Numbered from the stretch's first letter, positions 51,977 to 61,245 are shown. The stretch: DNA of 64,000 nucleotides from an uncultured Desulfobacter sp. (GCF_963666675.1 NZ_OY762929.1:4870001-4934000); one strand, 5' to 3'. Numbers and translations are program-made. Notes: generated from the letters alone by a model not told the origin.

Positions 51977-53029
51977 ATGCTAAAAAACCTATATCCCGAT
52001 TCCCTAGAAGCATCGGGAAGATATCTGCGAATGATTCTCAAAGAGATTTCAGAACTCAAACTTCCCTATACCCCGGTTGTCTATTCGGTGTGGTATGAAT
52101 ATGCCTCGGGCCAGAATCATGAATTAAATAAAGATATCCAGGCGGCTCGAAAAAAAAAAGAAGTCATAGATTACCAAAAGGTCCTTGAGTGGTTCAAGTA
52201 CCACGTATCCGACAGGCAATTGCTCAACACCGAAGAACAGACCGAAAAAGCGGGAAGCCTGCTTAACGGCATGACCTCCCGCCTTGTGGAGGCCGGAAAC
52301 CATATGAGCCGGCAGGGTGAGCAGCTTAAAACCCATATCGAAGATTTGAACAATGCGCCAAGCGAACAGGACATAAAAACCATCTGCCGGGATATTGTGT
52401 TGCAAACCCAGGCAATCATCGACGGCAATACCGACCTTAAAAACAATATTCACACCACCATCTGCGAACTTGACGCCCTAAAACTGGAACTTAAAAACCT
52501 GAGAGAAGAGGCAAAAACAGATATGCTCACAGGGCTTCTCAACCGCCGGGGGTTTGAAGATGCCATTGAAAGCCCCATGACAGAGGCCCAAAAAGAGATC
52601 GCCCCCTTAACCCTGATCATCGGGGACATCGATCGGTTTAAACGCATAAACGATAATTATGGCCACCTTACCGGAGATAATGTACTCAAACTGATATCCA
52701 AGCTTTTACAAAAACACATCAAAGGTAAGGATATAGCCGGCAGGTTCGGGGGCGAAGAATTTATCATGGCCCTGCCCGAGACTAAATTGGACGGCGGCTT
52801 TGCTTTGGCCGAACAAATCAGGGTCAGCCTTGAAAAAATGCGATGGCAGTCCAAAAGTTCAGGCAAAGATATCGGCACCATAACCATCTCCCTGGGCGTG
52901 GCCCAGTTCATGGCCGGCGAAGACTTAGGCGCCCTGATTGCCCGGGCGGACAAAGCCCTTTATGCCGCCAAAGAAAACGGCCGGAACCGAACGGGCACCC
53001 ACAACGGCAAAGAGGTTATTTTTCCTTGA
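51977..53029 (+). CDS. GGDEF diguanylate cyclase
   Basis: 350-residue cytoplasmic protein. Residues 1-180 are helical, beginning LEASGRYLRMILKEISELKLPYTPVVYSVWYEYASG, a sensory domain found in other GGDEF proteins, with a coiled coil (LDALKLELKNLREEAKTD) leading into the cyclase. The GGDEF domain has LTGLLNRRGFEDA, LIIGDIDRFKRINDNYGHLTGDN, GRFGGEEFIMALPE and TISLGVAQF, so it should be active. The inhibitory RxxD site reads KGKD. A GGAAGGGAG ribosome site is upstream. Its stop overlaps the TTG start of ilvN. Confidence 0.92.
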   Translation: MLKNLYPDSLEASGRYLRMILKEISELKLPYTPVVYSVWYEYASGQNHELNKDIQAARKKKEVIDYQKVLEWFKYHVSDRQLLNTEEQTEKAGSLLNGMTSRLVEAGNHMSRQGEQLKTHIEDLNNAPSEQDIKTICRDIVLQTQAIIDGNTDLKNNIHTTICELDALKLELKNLREEAKTDMLTGLLNRRGFEDAIESPMTEAQKEIAPLTLIIGDIDRFKRINDNYGHLTGDNVLKLISKLLQKHIKGKDIAGRFGGEEFIMALPETKLDGGFALAEQIRVSLEKMRWQSKSSGKDIGTITISLGVAQFMAGEDLGALIARADKALYAAKENGRNRTGTHNGKEVIFP

Positions 53030-53511
53030 AAAAAAACAGGTACACCCTGACCATGCTGGTTGAAAATGAACCCGGGGTAACGGCCAGAATCGCAGGACTT
53101 TTTGCCGGCAGAGGCTATAATATTGAAACCATCTGTGGTGCCCCCACGGCAAATCCCAACATGTCCAGAATCACCATCACCACCTACACCCACCCGGAAA
53201 TTTTAGAGCAGTGCATGAAGCAGATCAAGCGCCTGGTCAACGTGATCAAGCTTCGGGACATGACCGTCGGAAAGGCCGTAAAAAGAGAAATGGCCCTGAT
53301 CTGCGTCAAGGCCCTGCCTGAAAACCGGGATACCATTCGATCGCTGATTCAGGAATTAAACGGCACCATGATGGATGAAAGCAGCCGCCACTTTATTTTT
53401 GAAGTCACCGGTGATGAGGACGCCATTGATATTCTTCTTGAAAAGCTGTCACCTTTCGGCATCAAAAAACTTGCCCGTTCCGGTGTGTTAGCCCTTTACC
53501 GTGAAGTCTGA
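53026..53511 (+). CDS. ilvN: Acetolactate synthase small (regulatory) subunit
   Basis: Regulatory ACT-domain subunit of acetohydroxyacid synthase (branched-chain amino acid synthesis), 161 residues, full length. Starts KKNRYTLTMLVENEPGVTARIAGLFAGRGYNIETI with the ACT effector loop, followed by RITITTYT, KQIKRLVNVIKLRDM, and the second ACT-like part ALICVKALPENRDTIRSLIQEL and SSRHFIFEVTG. Only a TTG at 53026 gives the right N-terminus; AGAGG lies ten bases upstream, and the TTG overlaps the previous stop (TTGA). No ilvB large subunit is adjacent, which is unusual. The last 50 bases overlap the converging calcium-binding gene. Confidence 0.93.
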   Translation: MKKNRYTLTMLVENEPGVTARIAGLFAGRGYNIETICGAPTANPNMSRITITTYTHPEILEQCMKQIKRLVNVIKLRDMTVGKAVKREMALICVKALPENRDTIRSLIQELNGTMMDESSRHFIFEVTGDEDAIDILLEKLSPFGIKKLARSGVLALYREV

Positions 53512-54853
53512 GCCGCTCCAAAAGACGGTTTGCTTTTCCCCGTCTATGCCCCGGTTTTGACTCCATATTGAAAATCCGACGCATCTGTTTTTCCATGTCA
53601 CGAATCTGTTGCATCATCTCTTCCAGAAAATTTTTAGCTTCGTTTTGCCATGTCTGCTCCATGGATATAGACGTTCCATTTTCCAGGGTCCCGGAAAGTG
53701 CCGCAGGCGTGTCTATACTTTGGGGGAACTCAGACAGACTCTCCGGCTCGGCTAAATTTTGAGTCTCCGTGGATCGTGCCGCAAGATCAATTTGCTGGAC
53801 CACACCCACATTGCCGTTTTCAAACAAAAACATCCCCGAATGCGCCACCTCTCCTGTAACGGCATTCTCCGAATCCGTCAGTTCAAATCCGGTGGCCACA
53901 TTGTCAAGGTAAATCGCCCCAACGCCGGCTTCGGCCAGGGAAACAAGCAGATCATTGCCGGCTTCATCCCGGGTCCAGACCGAAAGCTTGGAGAACACGT
54001 CATCGCTTTCATCAATCCACCCGTTACCGTCCCCATCATAGGCCGCCAGTTCATCAAACCCGTTACCCGTGCCCGGGCCGAACAGTTCGGAGCCGTTGTT
54101 AATCGCACCGTCATTGTTTTTGTCAAAACTTAAAAATCCTGAGCCGGATGCGGCAAAGTTGATCTCTTCGGCGGTACCGTCATTGTCCAGATCAAATTCA
54201 AACCGGGTATCGCTCAATGCAGGCACACCGCCGTCAAGGTTGATGATCAAAGGATCTACCAGGGCCACCTGCTCCTGCCAGGTACGCATCAAGGCCTTTT
54301 CGCTGGTTTCGGTCATCTGGGTTCGATCCATGATCAGCTCCAGGGAAAAATCAATGGCCTTGCCGTCCTCTGTCAACACCTGTCCCCGGGAGGCAAACGT
54401 CATCTGCTCCTGCTCAAAGTGGCTTGCGGTGCGGTCCAGACTGATTGTGGTTTTGGCCGAGCGGGTCTGCCCTGAAGAAATGCCGTCGCTTCCAATGGCC
54501 GTCAGGCTCAGGGATGACACCTTTTCCTGGGTCACATTAGAGACCAGACGTTCCACCATCTCCTGCCGGGAAAAATTAACCGATTCTTTTTTATCGGCAT
54601 CAAACATACTGGATTGAGATGACAACGAATGGCCGTATGCCGTGCGGGTCTCCCGGGTGATATCCCCGGAAAGCGTGACCCGGTCAACCACCACCAGGGG
54701 CAGATCGATATTTTTTTGAAATGCTGAACGCTTGTGCCTGGATGACAAGATCCCCATGGAGGATCTCTTAGATGACGTTTTCTCCTGAAGCGAATCTTCT
54801 TGTTCAAACCGGTAAGAAGATGACAACGCCACAGCGCTTTGTGATATCTTCAT
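53462..54853 (-). CDS. EF-hand-type calcium-binding repeat protein
   Basis: 463-residue protein without signal peptide. The middle (residues ~215-310) carries several Asp-rich calcium loops: FDLDNDGTAEEI, FDKNNDGAINNGSELFG, YDGDGNGWIDESDDVF and WTRDEAGNDLL, in the pattern of VCBS/dockerin-like EF-hand loops. The N-terminal 200 residues are Ser/Thr/Gln-rich, and the last 60 form a basic coiled coil (FLEEMMQQIRDMEKQMRRIF). The ATG at 54853 has GGAGGGACC directly before it. Homologs in sulfate reducers and Pseudomonas are uncharacterised. Its 3' end overlaps ilvN by 50 bp. Confidence 0.75.
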   Translation of the reverse strand: MKISQSAVALSSSYRFEQEDSLQEKTSSKRSSMGILSSRHKRSAFQKNIDLPLVVVDRVTLSGDITRETRTAYGHSLSSQSSMFDADKKESVNFSRQEMVERLVSNVTQEKVSSLSLTAIGSDGISSGQTRSAKTTISLDRTASHFEQEQMTFASRGQVLTEDGKAIDFSLELIMDRTQMTETSEKALMRTWQEQVALVDPLIINLDGGVPALSDTRFEFDLDNDGTAEEINFAASGSGFLSFDKNNDGAINNGSELFGPGTGNGFDELAAYDGDGNGWIDESDDVFSKLSVWTRDEAGNDLLVSLAEAGVGAIYLDNVATGFELTDSENAVTGEVAHSGMFLFENGNVGVVQQIDLAARSTETQNLAEPESLSEFPQSIDTPAALSGTLENGTSISMEQTWQNEAKNFLEEMMQQIRDMEKQMRRIFNMESKPGHRRGKANRLLERLRLHGKGLTHRNGQVF

Positions 54854-55258
54854 GGTCCCTCCTTTGACCCCTGCAAAAATTTTCTTAAACTGCCATGGTC
54901 TGGCCTGATTTTCATCGCGGTTAACCCAACAATGAACATTGAAAGGCCTGTATAAATCGCACAAACAGTCTCATGACATACAAATCAGGTAATAGAAGAG
55001 ATCGGCATCCAAAACTTAAAACTTTACCCGGCCCAAATGTCTTCCATAACCCAGGCTTTGCAGGCGCCAAAGAGATTAGGGTTGAATCCATTCAGGATTT
55101 AATGATAATTAAAGCTATTTAAAAGGAAAATCAGTATCTTTATTTTTATTTAATGAACCCAAACGAATACATTCCCACAAAAAATGATCTGGACGGTGCA
55201 TCCCCGGCCCGGTGCATCGACGATCTGTCGCAGTATCCGCTAATATAGGAACCAACAC
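54854..55258. other. Intergenic region upstream of selA, no gene seen
   Basis: About 400 bp between divergent genes. The only visible pattern is a GGTGCATC direct repeat within a GC-rich stretch near 55194-55217, about 45 bp before the selA ATG. No tRNA-Sec or other RNA was recognised here. Confidence 0.5.
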
Positions 55259-56665
55259 ATGAAACAACCAATGCCTGATAAGCATTTACAATTAAAATCC
55301 CTGCCCGGTGTGGATCATATTCTTGCCCTTGCCGAAACCAATGATCAATTTAAACAGATGCCGCGCAGCCTTGTACTGGAATCCGTACGAAGGGCCATTG
55401 ACAATACCCGAAAAGAAATACTTGGCGACAGGCCTACAGTCATCACCGACGAAGCCATAATCAATCGGGCGGCCATGCTTGCCGCTCAAAAAATGAAAAA
55501 CCGGCTGAATCCGTTGATCAATGCCACAGGTGTTGTGTTGCACACCAATCTTGGCAGGGCCCTGCTTTGCCAAGATGCCCTGGACAATATCATGGCCGTC
55601 GCGTCCTCCTATTCCAATCTGGAACTCAATCTTGCAACGGGCAAGCGCGGTATCAGATACGCGGCAATTGAAGATCTGATCTGTGAATTGACAGGTGCCG
55701 AGGCAGCCATGGCCGTAAACAACAATGCCGGCGCCGTACTCCTGGCATTAAACACCCTTGCCCAGGGTCGTCAGGTAATTGTCTCCAGAGGAGAACTTGT
55801 GGAAATCGGTGGTTCTTTCAGGGTTCCGGATGTCATGATAAAAAGCGGGTGCATATTAAAAGAAGTGGGGACGACCAACCGCACCCACCCCCATGATTAC
55901 AGCAATGCCGTCACCGAAGAGACCGGGCTTTTGCTCAAGGTCCACACCTCCAACTATAAAATTGAAGGCTTCACCAAGTCGGTTTCACTCAGGGAACTGG
56001 TGGACATTGGGAAACCTAACGATATTCCGGTAATGGAAGATTTGGGCTCGGGCACGCTTATTGATTTCAGCGCATTCGGACTGCCTTCCGAGCCCCCGGT
56101 GTTTAAACAGGTGGCCACAGGTGCCGATGTGGTCACCTTCAGCGGAGACAAGCTGCTGGGCGGCCCCCAGGCCGGCATTATTGTGGGCACGAAAAAATAC
56201 ATGGACCAGATCAAGGCCAACCCGCTGACCCGGGCCCTGCGCATTGATAAAATGACGCTGGCAGCCCTGGAAGCAACGCTTAAGCTTTACCGGGATACCC
56301 TGGCGGCGGTTGAAAAAATTCCCACCCTGCGCATGCTGACATTGTCCTATGAGCAGCTCAGCCAGGACGCCGAGGTTCTGCTCTCATTGGTCTCCCAGGC
56401 TTTGGGGACCCGGGCGGAGCTTGCCCTGGCAGATATGAATTCCCGGCCCGGCGGCGGGTCCTATCCCGGCCTGACCCTGCCCACCCGGTGCCTGACCATC
56501 CGCCCCAAATCCATCTCCGTAACGGCACTGGACAAAAGACTGCGTGCCTTTGATCCGGCGGTGATGGGACGCATTGAAGACGATTGCTTCATCATTGATC
56601 CCAGAACCCTCCAACCCGGACAGGACAAGATCCTTGCCAACATCTTAAAAAAGCTGATAGATTAA
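55259..56665 (+). CDS. selA: L-seryl-tRNA(Sec) selenium transferase
   Basis: PLP enzyme that converts Ser-tRNA(Sec) to Sec-tRNA(Sec) using selenophosphate; 468 residues, full length. Blocks: LKSLPGVDHILAL at the start, NPLINATGVVLHTNLGRALL, AAMAVNNNAGAVLLALNTLA, VIVSRGELVEIGGSFRVPDVM, EVGTTNRTHPHDY, the PLP lysine in FSGDKLLGGPQAGIIVG, and SRPGGGSYPGLTLPT. Its presence implies selenoproteins in this organism; selB, selD and tRNA-Sec are not in the window. It is followed 3 bp later by the TPR gene. Confidence 0.97.
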   Translation: MKQPMPDKHLQLKSLPGVDHILALAETNDQFKQMPRSLVLESVRRAIDNTRKEILGDRPTVITDEAIINRAAMLAAQKMKNRLNPLINATGVVLHTNLGRALLCQDALDNIMAVASSYSNLELNLATGKRGIRYAAIEDLICELTGAEAAMAVNNNAGAVLLALNTLAQGRQVIVSRGELVEIGGSFRVPDVMIKSGCILKEVGTTNRTHPHDYSNAVTEETGLLLKVHTSNYKIEGFTKSVSLRELVDIGKPNDIPVMEDLGSGTLIDFSAFGLPSEPPVFKQVATGADVVTFSGDKLLGGPQAGIIVGTKKYMDQIKANPLTRALRIDKMTLAALEATLKLYRDTLAAVEKIPTLRMLTLSYEQLSQDAEVLLSLVSQALGTRAELALADMNSRPGGGSYPGLTLPTRCLTIRPKSISVTALDKRLRAFDPAVMGRIEDDCFIIDPRTLQPGQDKILANILKKLID

Positions 56666-56668
56666 TTT

Positions 56669-57895
56669 ATGATGCCAAAATTCACTGCCAAAGAGATCCA
56701 GTTTCTGAAAACAACCGAGGATGCCCCGGACCTCAGCCCCCCGGGGAATTACTATTCGGACCTGCTCACACAGCCGTCCAAGGAATTTGAAATTTTTGCC
56801 CGGCGCATCGCCGACACCTGCGCATCCAAAAAGAGATTCACCACAGGTGCCATACAAATTGATCCAGCCGCACCGGAAGATACGGTAGATAAAACCAATG
56901 AGGTTTTCCACAGCTGTTTTCATTCGATGCTGGACGACGACAGAGGCATCTGGGAATGCCTGGATCCGTTCACGGCCATCTTCGTGTTCTGGGATTATGA
57001 AACAGCCGATCAAGGGGAAAAACTGCTTGACCTGCTTAATAAAAAAATTTCCCAGGCCCTGAATGCCAAAGTGATCATGGGAACCATTGCGTTTCCCTTT
57101 CATGATTTTACGGTTGAAGAGATGGCGGGATGCGCGCTCAAAGCCCTGGACCATGCCGCATTTTTCGGCCCCGGACATGCGATTGAATTTGACGGTCTCT
57201 CCCTGAATATCAGTGGAGACAGACTGTTCCAGCTCAATAACATTGACGCAGCCATCACGGAATACGAAAAAGGGCTCTCCATTGCCCCGGCCGACATCAA
57301 CCTGCTCAACAGCCTGGGTGTGGCCTTCGGGGTGGACGGTTACCTGGACAAAGCCATGGAATTCTTTAAAAAGGCCAGAGATATCAGCCCCGAAGAGGTG
57401 ATGGTCATCCACAACATCGGTTTGATCCACCGGGTCAATGATAAAAATGATTCCGCCCTGGCCTATCTCCAAAAAGCCCATGGCATCAACCCGGATGTAT
57501 TTGAAATTGAGCTGCTGCTGGGTCATCTTCTGTTCAAAGAACAAAAATTTGATCTGGCCATGTCCCACCTGGATGCCGCCATCCGGCTCAAGCCAGAATC
57601 CGGCACAGCATTCAGGATCAAAGGCCAGATCCTTCTGGAAAACGAGGATGCGCCCAAAGCTGCCGTCCAGTTTAACCAGGCCGTAAAACTCAATCCCAAT
57701 GACCCCGAAGCATTGTCCGGGTATGCCCGGGCCATGGCGGCCCAGAAAAAGAACCTGTCCATTGCGTTGAGCTTTGCCCAGAAAAGCCGGGAACTGGATC
57801 CTGAAAATAAACGATACAGACAACATATTGAAGAAATTCAAAACATCCAGAACCAGCTTAAAACAAGTAAGGATGATGTCACCAGATCCGCCTGA
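56669..57895 (+). CDS. Degenerate-GGDEF plus TPR protein linked to selA
   Basis: 408 residues. Residues ~60-180 look like a GGDEF fold without its catalytic GGDEF signature (DPFTAIFVFWDYETADQGEKLLDLL, IMGTIAFPFHDFTVEEMAGCALKALDHAAFFGPGHAIEFD). Residues 190-400 are five or six TPR units (LFQLNNIDAAITEYEKGLSIAPADINLLNSLGV and similar). It could be a nucleotide-binding or scaffold protein. The 3-bp gap to selA implies co-expression. Function is unknown. Confidence 0.7.
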   Translation: MMPKFTAKEIQFLKTTEDAPDLSPPGNYYSDLLTQPSKEFEIFARRIADTCASKKRFTTGAIQIDPAAPEDTVDKTNEVFHSCFHSMLDDDRGIWECLDPFTAIFVFWDYETADQGEKLLDLLNKKISQALNAKVIMGTIAFPFHDFTVEEMAGCALKALDHAAFFGPGHAIEFDGLSLNISGDRLFQLNNIDAAITEYEKGLSIAPADINLLNSLGVAFGVDGYLDKAMEFFKKARDISPEEVMVIHNIGLIHRVNDKNDSALAYLQKAHGINPDVFEIELLLGHLLFKEQKFDLAMSHLDAAIRLKPESGTAFRIKGQILLENEDAPKAAVQFNQAVKLNPNDPEALSGYARAMAAQKKNLSIALSFAQKSRELDPENKRYRQHIEEIQNIQNQLKTSKDDVTRSA

Positions 57896-57934
57896 CCCCC
57901 TAACGCCAAAAACCAAAACAGTGAGTATTTTACC

Positions 57935-58513
57935 ATGAAACAAACAAAAGAACTGATCCGGCAGACTGTTCAGGATGCCATTGACACCAAGCAAAAATTT
58001 TTTGCAGCCCATGAAGATCTCATTGAAACCTGTGCCCGGCAATTAGCGGACACCCTTGAATCCGGCGGGAAACTCATGCTTTTCGGCAACGGCGGATCGG
58101 CAGCGGACTGCCAGCACATTGCCGCAGAGTTTATTAACCGGTTTCAGATGGAACGCAGGCCGTTACCCGCCATTGCCCTGACCTGCGACACCTCGGTCAT
58201 CACCAGTATCGGCAACGACTACTCCTTTGACGAAATTTTTTCCAAACAGGTCCAGGCGTTAGGCCACAAAAATGATATGGCCATTGGAATCTCTACGTCC
58301 GGCAATTCTCCCAATGTGGTCCGGGCAGCTGCGACGGCAAAGGCCCAGGGGATGACCATGGTCTGCTTTTCCGGGACAGGCGGAAAGCTTAAAGATATGA
58401 GCGACATCGTCTTTTGTGTGGACAGCCCAGTAACCGCCCGTATCCAGGAAGTTCATATCACGTTAGGTCATATTCTTTGTGATCTTGCCGAAAGGCTCCT
58501 GTTCAATGACTGA
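57935..58513 (+). CDS. gmhA: Phosphoheptose isomerase
   Basis: Converts sedoheptulose 7-phosphate to D-glycero-manno-heptose 7-phosphate for lipopolysaccharide core synthesis. 192 residues, a single SIS domain. Signatures: MLFGNGGSAADCQHIAAEFINRFQMERRPLPAIAL, TSVITSIGNDYSFDEIF, AIGISTSGNSPNVVRA and the end VHITLGHILCDLAE. The last 8 bases overlap the next gene. Confidence 0.95.
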   Translation: MKQTKELIRQTVQDAIDTKQKFFAAHEDLIETCARQLADTLESGGKLMLFGNGGSAADCQHIAAEFINRFQMERRPLPAIALTCDTSVITSIGNDYSFDEIFSKQVQALGHKNDMAIGISTSGNSPNVVRAAATAKAQGMTMVCFSGTGGKLKDMSDIVFCVDSPVTARIQEVHITLGHILCDLAERLLFND

Positions 58514-59468
58514 CAAGAGAACGGGAGAACAGGCTCACCCGAAACTGGATTACTCAAAACTGTCCACCTATTCCATTAAGGACAGAAAAAGCCTGGTGTC
58601 CCGGGATGATTTTGCCAAACCCTGGACAAAGGGCGCAGATCTTGGCGCCCTTTTCGAGCGGCTGCCCGCCATTCTTGCGGGCAAAGATATCCGGAATGTG
58701 GTTGATGCCATTGCATGCGCCGCCCAAAACAAGCGACAGGTCTGCTTCGGCATGGGCGGCCATGTGGTCAAAACCGGCATGGCGCCCATCCTGATTGACC
58801 TGATGGAAAAAGGGGTGATTACCCATCTGGCCATGAACGGATCGTGCATCATCCATGATTTTGAAGTGGCCTTCACCGGCCGAACCAGTGAAGATGTGGC
58901 CGAAAGCCTGGGATCGGGCAGCTTCGGCATGGCCCAGGAGACCTCTGAAATACTCAACCAGGCCATTGCCGGGGCAAATGAGCAGAACATAGGACTGGGG
59001 CGGGCCGTGGGACAACTGATTGAAGCCTTGAACCTGCCGTTTAAGGATTCAAGCCTGCTCGCTGCCGGTGCACGCCTGGATCTGCCCGTAACGGTCCATG
59101 TGGCCATTGGTACGGACATCATCCATATGCACCCGGGCTTTGACGGTGCCGCCTGCGGTGCGGCAACGCTTCATGATTTCAAGACCCTGGCATCCACCCT
59201 GGCGGACCTTGAAAATGGCGTATTTATCAATGCCGGCTCAGCTGTTATTCTTCCCGAAGTATTTTTAAAAGCCCTGACCCTGGTCAGGAACCTGGGACAT
59301 AAGGTGGATAATTTCACCACAGTGAATCTGGATTTCATCCGGCATTACCGACCCATGACCAATGTGGTCAACCGACCGACCCAGGGCAGCGGCAAAGGAT
59401 ACGCCCTTGTCGGGCATCACGAAATATTGATTCCCCTGATTGCTGCAGGCGTGATTGAGTGTCTCTAA
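58506..59468 (+). CDS. Conserved protein, possibly deoxyhypusine synthase-like fold
   Basis: 320-residue conserved protein. Blocks visible: DLGALFERLPAILAGKDIRNVV, VCFGMGGHVVKTGMAPILIDLMEKGVITHLAMNGSCIIHDFE, TGRTSEDVAESLGSGSFGM, GARLDLPVTVHVAIGTDIIHMHPGFDGAA and INAGSAVILPEVFLKALTLVRNLG. The pattern vaguely recalls the Rossmann-like core of deoxyhypusine synthases but lacks the catalytic Lys motif of true enzymes. The ATG at 58506 overlaps gmhA by 8 bases, so it is coupled with heptose synthesis; homologs near heptose genes would support a role there. Confidence 0.45.
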   Translation: MTDKRTGEQAHPKLDYSKLSTYSIKDRKSLVSRDDFAKPWTKGADLGALFERLPAILAGKDIRNVVDAIACAAQNKRQVCFGMGGHVVKTGMAPILIDLMEKGVITHLAMNGSCIIHDFEVAFTGRTSEDVAESLGSGSFGMAQETSEILNQAIAGANEQNIGLGRAVGQLIEALNLPFKDSSLLAAGARLDLPVTVHVAIGTDIIHMHPGFDGAACGAATLHDFKTLASTLADLENGVFINAGSAVILPEVFLKALTLVRNLGHKVDNFTTVNLDFIRHYRPMTNVVNRPTQGSGKGYALVGHHEILIPLIAAGVIECL

Positions 59469-59911
59469 AACCACCGGATTAACATGGTGCCGCCAACGAT
59501 CAACACAATACCGGCAAGGCGAAACCAGTTCACCGGCTGAACCGGCATGCCGAACAGACCAAAATGATCCATGATCACAGCCATGGTCAGTTGTCCCGCC
59601 ACCACCAGACCAAAGGTCAGGGTCGTGCCCAATCTTGGCGCAAGAACAATGGTGGCGGTTACATAAAAGGCCCCAAGAAGTCCGGCCAGCCATAGACTCC
59701 AGTGGACACCGGAGACAGTGCGAACGACTGAAAAGTCCATCCTGCCTGCCAGGGCGTAGGCTAAAAGCCCTGCCGTGCCCACGGCAAATGAAATAAGGGC
59801 CGCATAAAAAGGATCGTTCAAGGCTTTGCCGATCTTTGCATTCATTCCGGCCTGAACCGGTCCCAGCATACCGGCAGCAAAGGCAAGCCCCAGCAAAAAT
59901 AGAAACTTCAT
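59465..59911 (-). CDS. YdcZ/DUF606-family DMT membrane protein
   Basis: 148 residues with five hydrophobic helices of the DUF606 (DMT_YdcZ) type, half of an EamA-like transporter. Starts KFLFLLGLAFAAGMLGPVQAGMNAKIGKALNDP; then LWLAGLLGAFYVTATIVLAPRLGTTLTFGLVVAGQL and DHFGLFG with a final helix LAGIVLIVGGTMLI. Such small proteins work as dimers; substrate unknown. The 3' end overlaps the stop of the conserved protein gene by four bases. Confidence 0.85.
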   Translation of the reverse strand: MKFLFLLGLAFAAGMLGPVQAGMNAKIGKALNDPFYAALISFAVGTAGLLAYALAGRMDFSVVRTVSGVHWSLWLAGLLGAFYVTATIVLAPRLGTTLTFGLVVAGQLTMAVIMDHFGLFGMPVQPVNWFRLAGIVLIVGGTMLIRWF

Positions 59912-60069
59912 TTCACAGACCTCTTAAAATTAAAAGCGCAGTATAGCCTTTTGTTTCAAAGGGGGCCACCGTATTTAAAAAACATGGGCGGCTTCAGCTT
60001 GACATTTTGATCCAAGACTGAAACATTATACCCTAAATGTGAATTAATATTGATCAAAAGTAACGTCAA

Positions 60070-61245
60070 ATGAGCTCCTTAGAACAACTGACCAAATCCA
60101 TATTGAGCGCCCACGAAAAAGATCTGCTGTCCCTGGTCGGCAAAATCCATGGGACACCGGAACTTTCCGGAAACGAAACCCAGGCATCTGCCTGGCAGGT
60201 AGATTTGCTCGAGAGCTGGGGATTTTCCGTTGAGACAGAATATAAGGGGCTTGCCACGGCCTTTAAAGCAACAGCAGGCCAAAACGGGCCGCACATCTGT
60301 TTCATGGCTGAATATGATGCCCTGCCCGGCATAGGTCACGGATGCGGCCATAATCTCATCGCCGGTGTAGCCCTGGGCGCGGGGGTGGTGCTGAAACATC
60401 TTTTATCCCATCACAATTTACCCGGCAGGGTTACGGTGATGGGCACCCCCGCCGAAGAACAGCGCGGCGCCAAGATTGATCTGATCAAGGCCGGCGCTTT
60501 AAAGGATGTGGACCTGGTGCTCATGGCCCACCCCTCGCACAAAGCCACAGCCCCCTATGTCGGAGAGTCCGGTATCAGGCAATTCATGATCTCCTTTACG
60601 GGAAAAACCGCCCATGCAGCTGATTCACCGGAAAAAGGCATCAACGCCCTGGACGCCCTGCGCCTTTTGTTCAACGGTGTGGACGCCTGGCGCCAGCAGC
60701 TCACTGAAACCAGCCGGGTCCATGGGGTAATCCGGGACGGCGGCCAGGCCCCCAACATTATCCCGGAATTTGCCCGGGCCGAGTTCTATTTGCGCGATTT
60801 TGACCTTAACTATCTTGATCAGATGCAGGCCCGGTTTGAAAATATTGCCAAGGGCGCTGCGCTGATGACCGATACAAAATTTAAATTATCTCAAAGCCCC
60901 AACCCTTATAAACCGGGCATTCCCAATGAACCGCTCAACCAGCTCTTTTTTTCACTTGCCCGGGATGCCGGCATGCAGCCCCAATGGCCTGAACCCGCCC
61001 GCAGCTCATCGGATTTTGGAGATGTCACCTATGAAGTACCGGCGATGCACGCCTATTTTAACATCACCGAGGACAATCCCGACATAACCATCCACACCAG
61101 GGCGTTTGCCCAGGCAGCAGCCACGGACGTTGCCTTTTCCCAGATGAAAAAAACCGCCCGGATTCTGGCCCAAATGGCCTGGCGATTCATGACGGATCAC
61201 GACTTCAGAGGCAAAGTCCGGCAGGCGTTCCCCTTTAACAGATAA
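60070..61245 (+). CDS. M20-family metallopeptidase/amidohydrolase
   Basis: 391 residues, cytoplasmic, of the amidohydrolase branch (AbgB/aminobenzoyl-glutamate-like). Metal-site blocks: HICFMAEYDALPGIGHGCGHNLIAG, MGTPAEEQRGAKIDLIKAG, LMAHPSHKA and the dimerisation domain GKTAHAADSPEKGINALDAL, then GGQAPNIIPEFARAEFYLR, ARSSSDFGDVTYEVPAMHAYF. It likely hydrolyses an N-acyl or peptide amide bond; the substrate is unknown. The ribosome site is weak. Confidence 0.88.
   Translation: MSSLEQLTKSILSAHEKDLLSLVGKIHGTPELSGNETQASAWQVDLLESWGFSVETEYKGLATAFKATAGQNGPHICFMAEYDALPGIGHGCGHNLIAGVALGAGVVLKHLLSHHNLPGRVTVMGTPAEEQRGAKIDLIKAGALKDVDLVLMAHPSHKATAPYVGESGIRQFMISFTGKTAHAADSPEKGINALDALRLLFNGVDAWRQQLTETSRVHGVIRDGGQAPNIIPEFARAEFYLRDFDLNYLDQMQARFENIAKGAALMTDTKFKLSQSPNPYKPGIPNEPLNQLFFSLARDAGMQPQWPEPARSSSDFGDVTYEVPAMHAYFNITEDNPDITIHTRAFAQAAATDVAFSQMKKTARILAQMAWRFMTDHDFRGKVRQAFPFNR

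Noticed and set aside
56645..58042. Open frame of ~465 codons on the minus strand
   Set aside because: Antisense to the TPR protein and gmhA start; no domain is recognisable and the sense genes are well supported.
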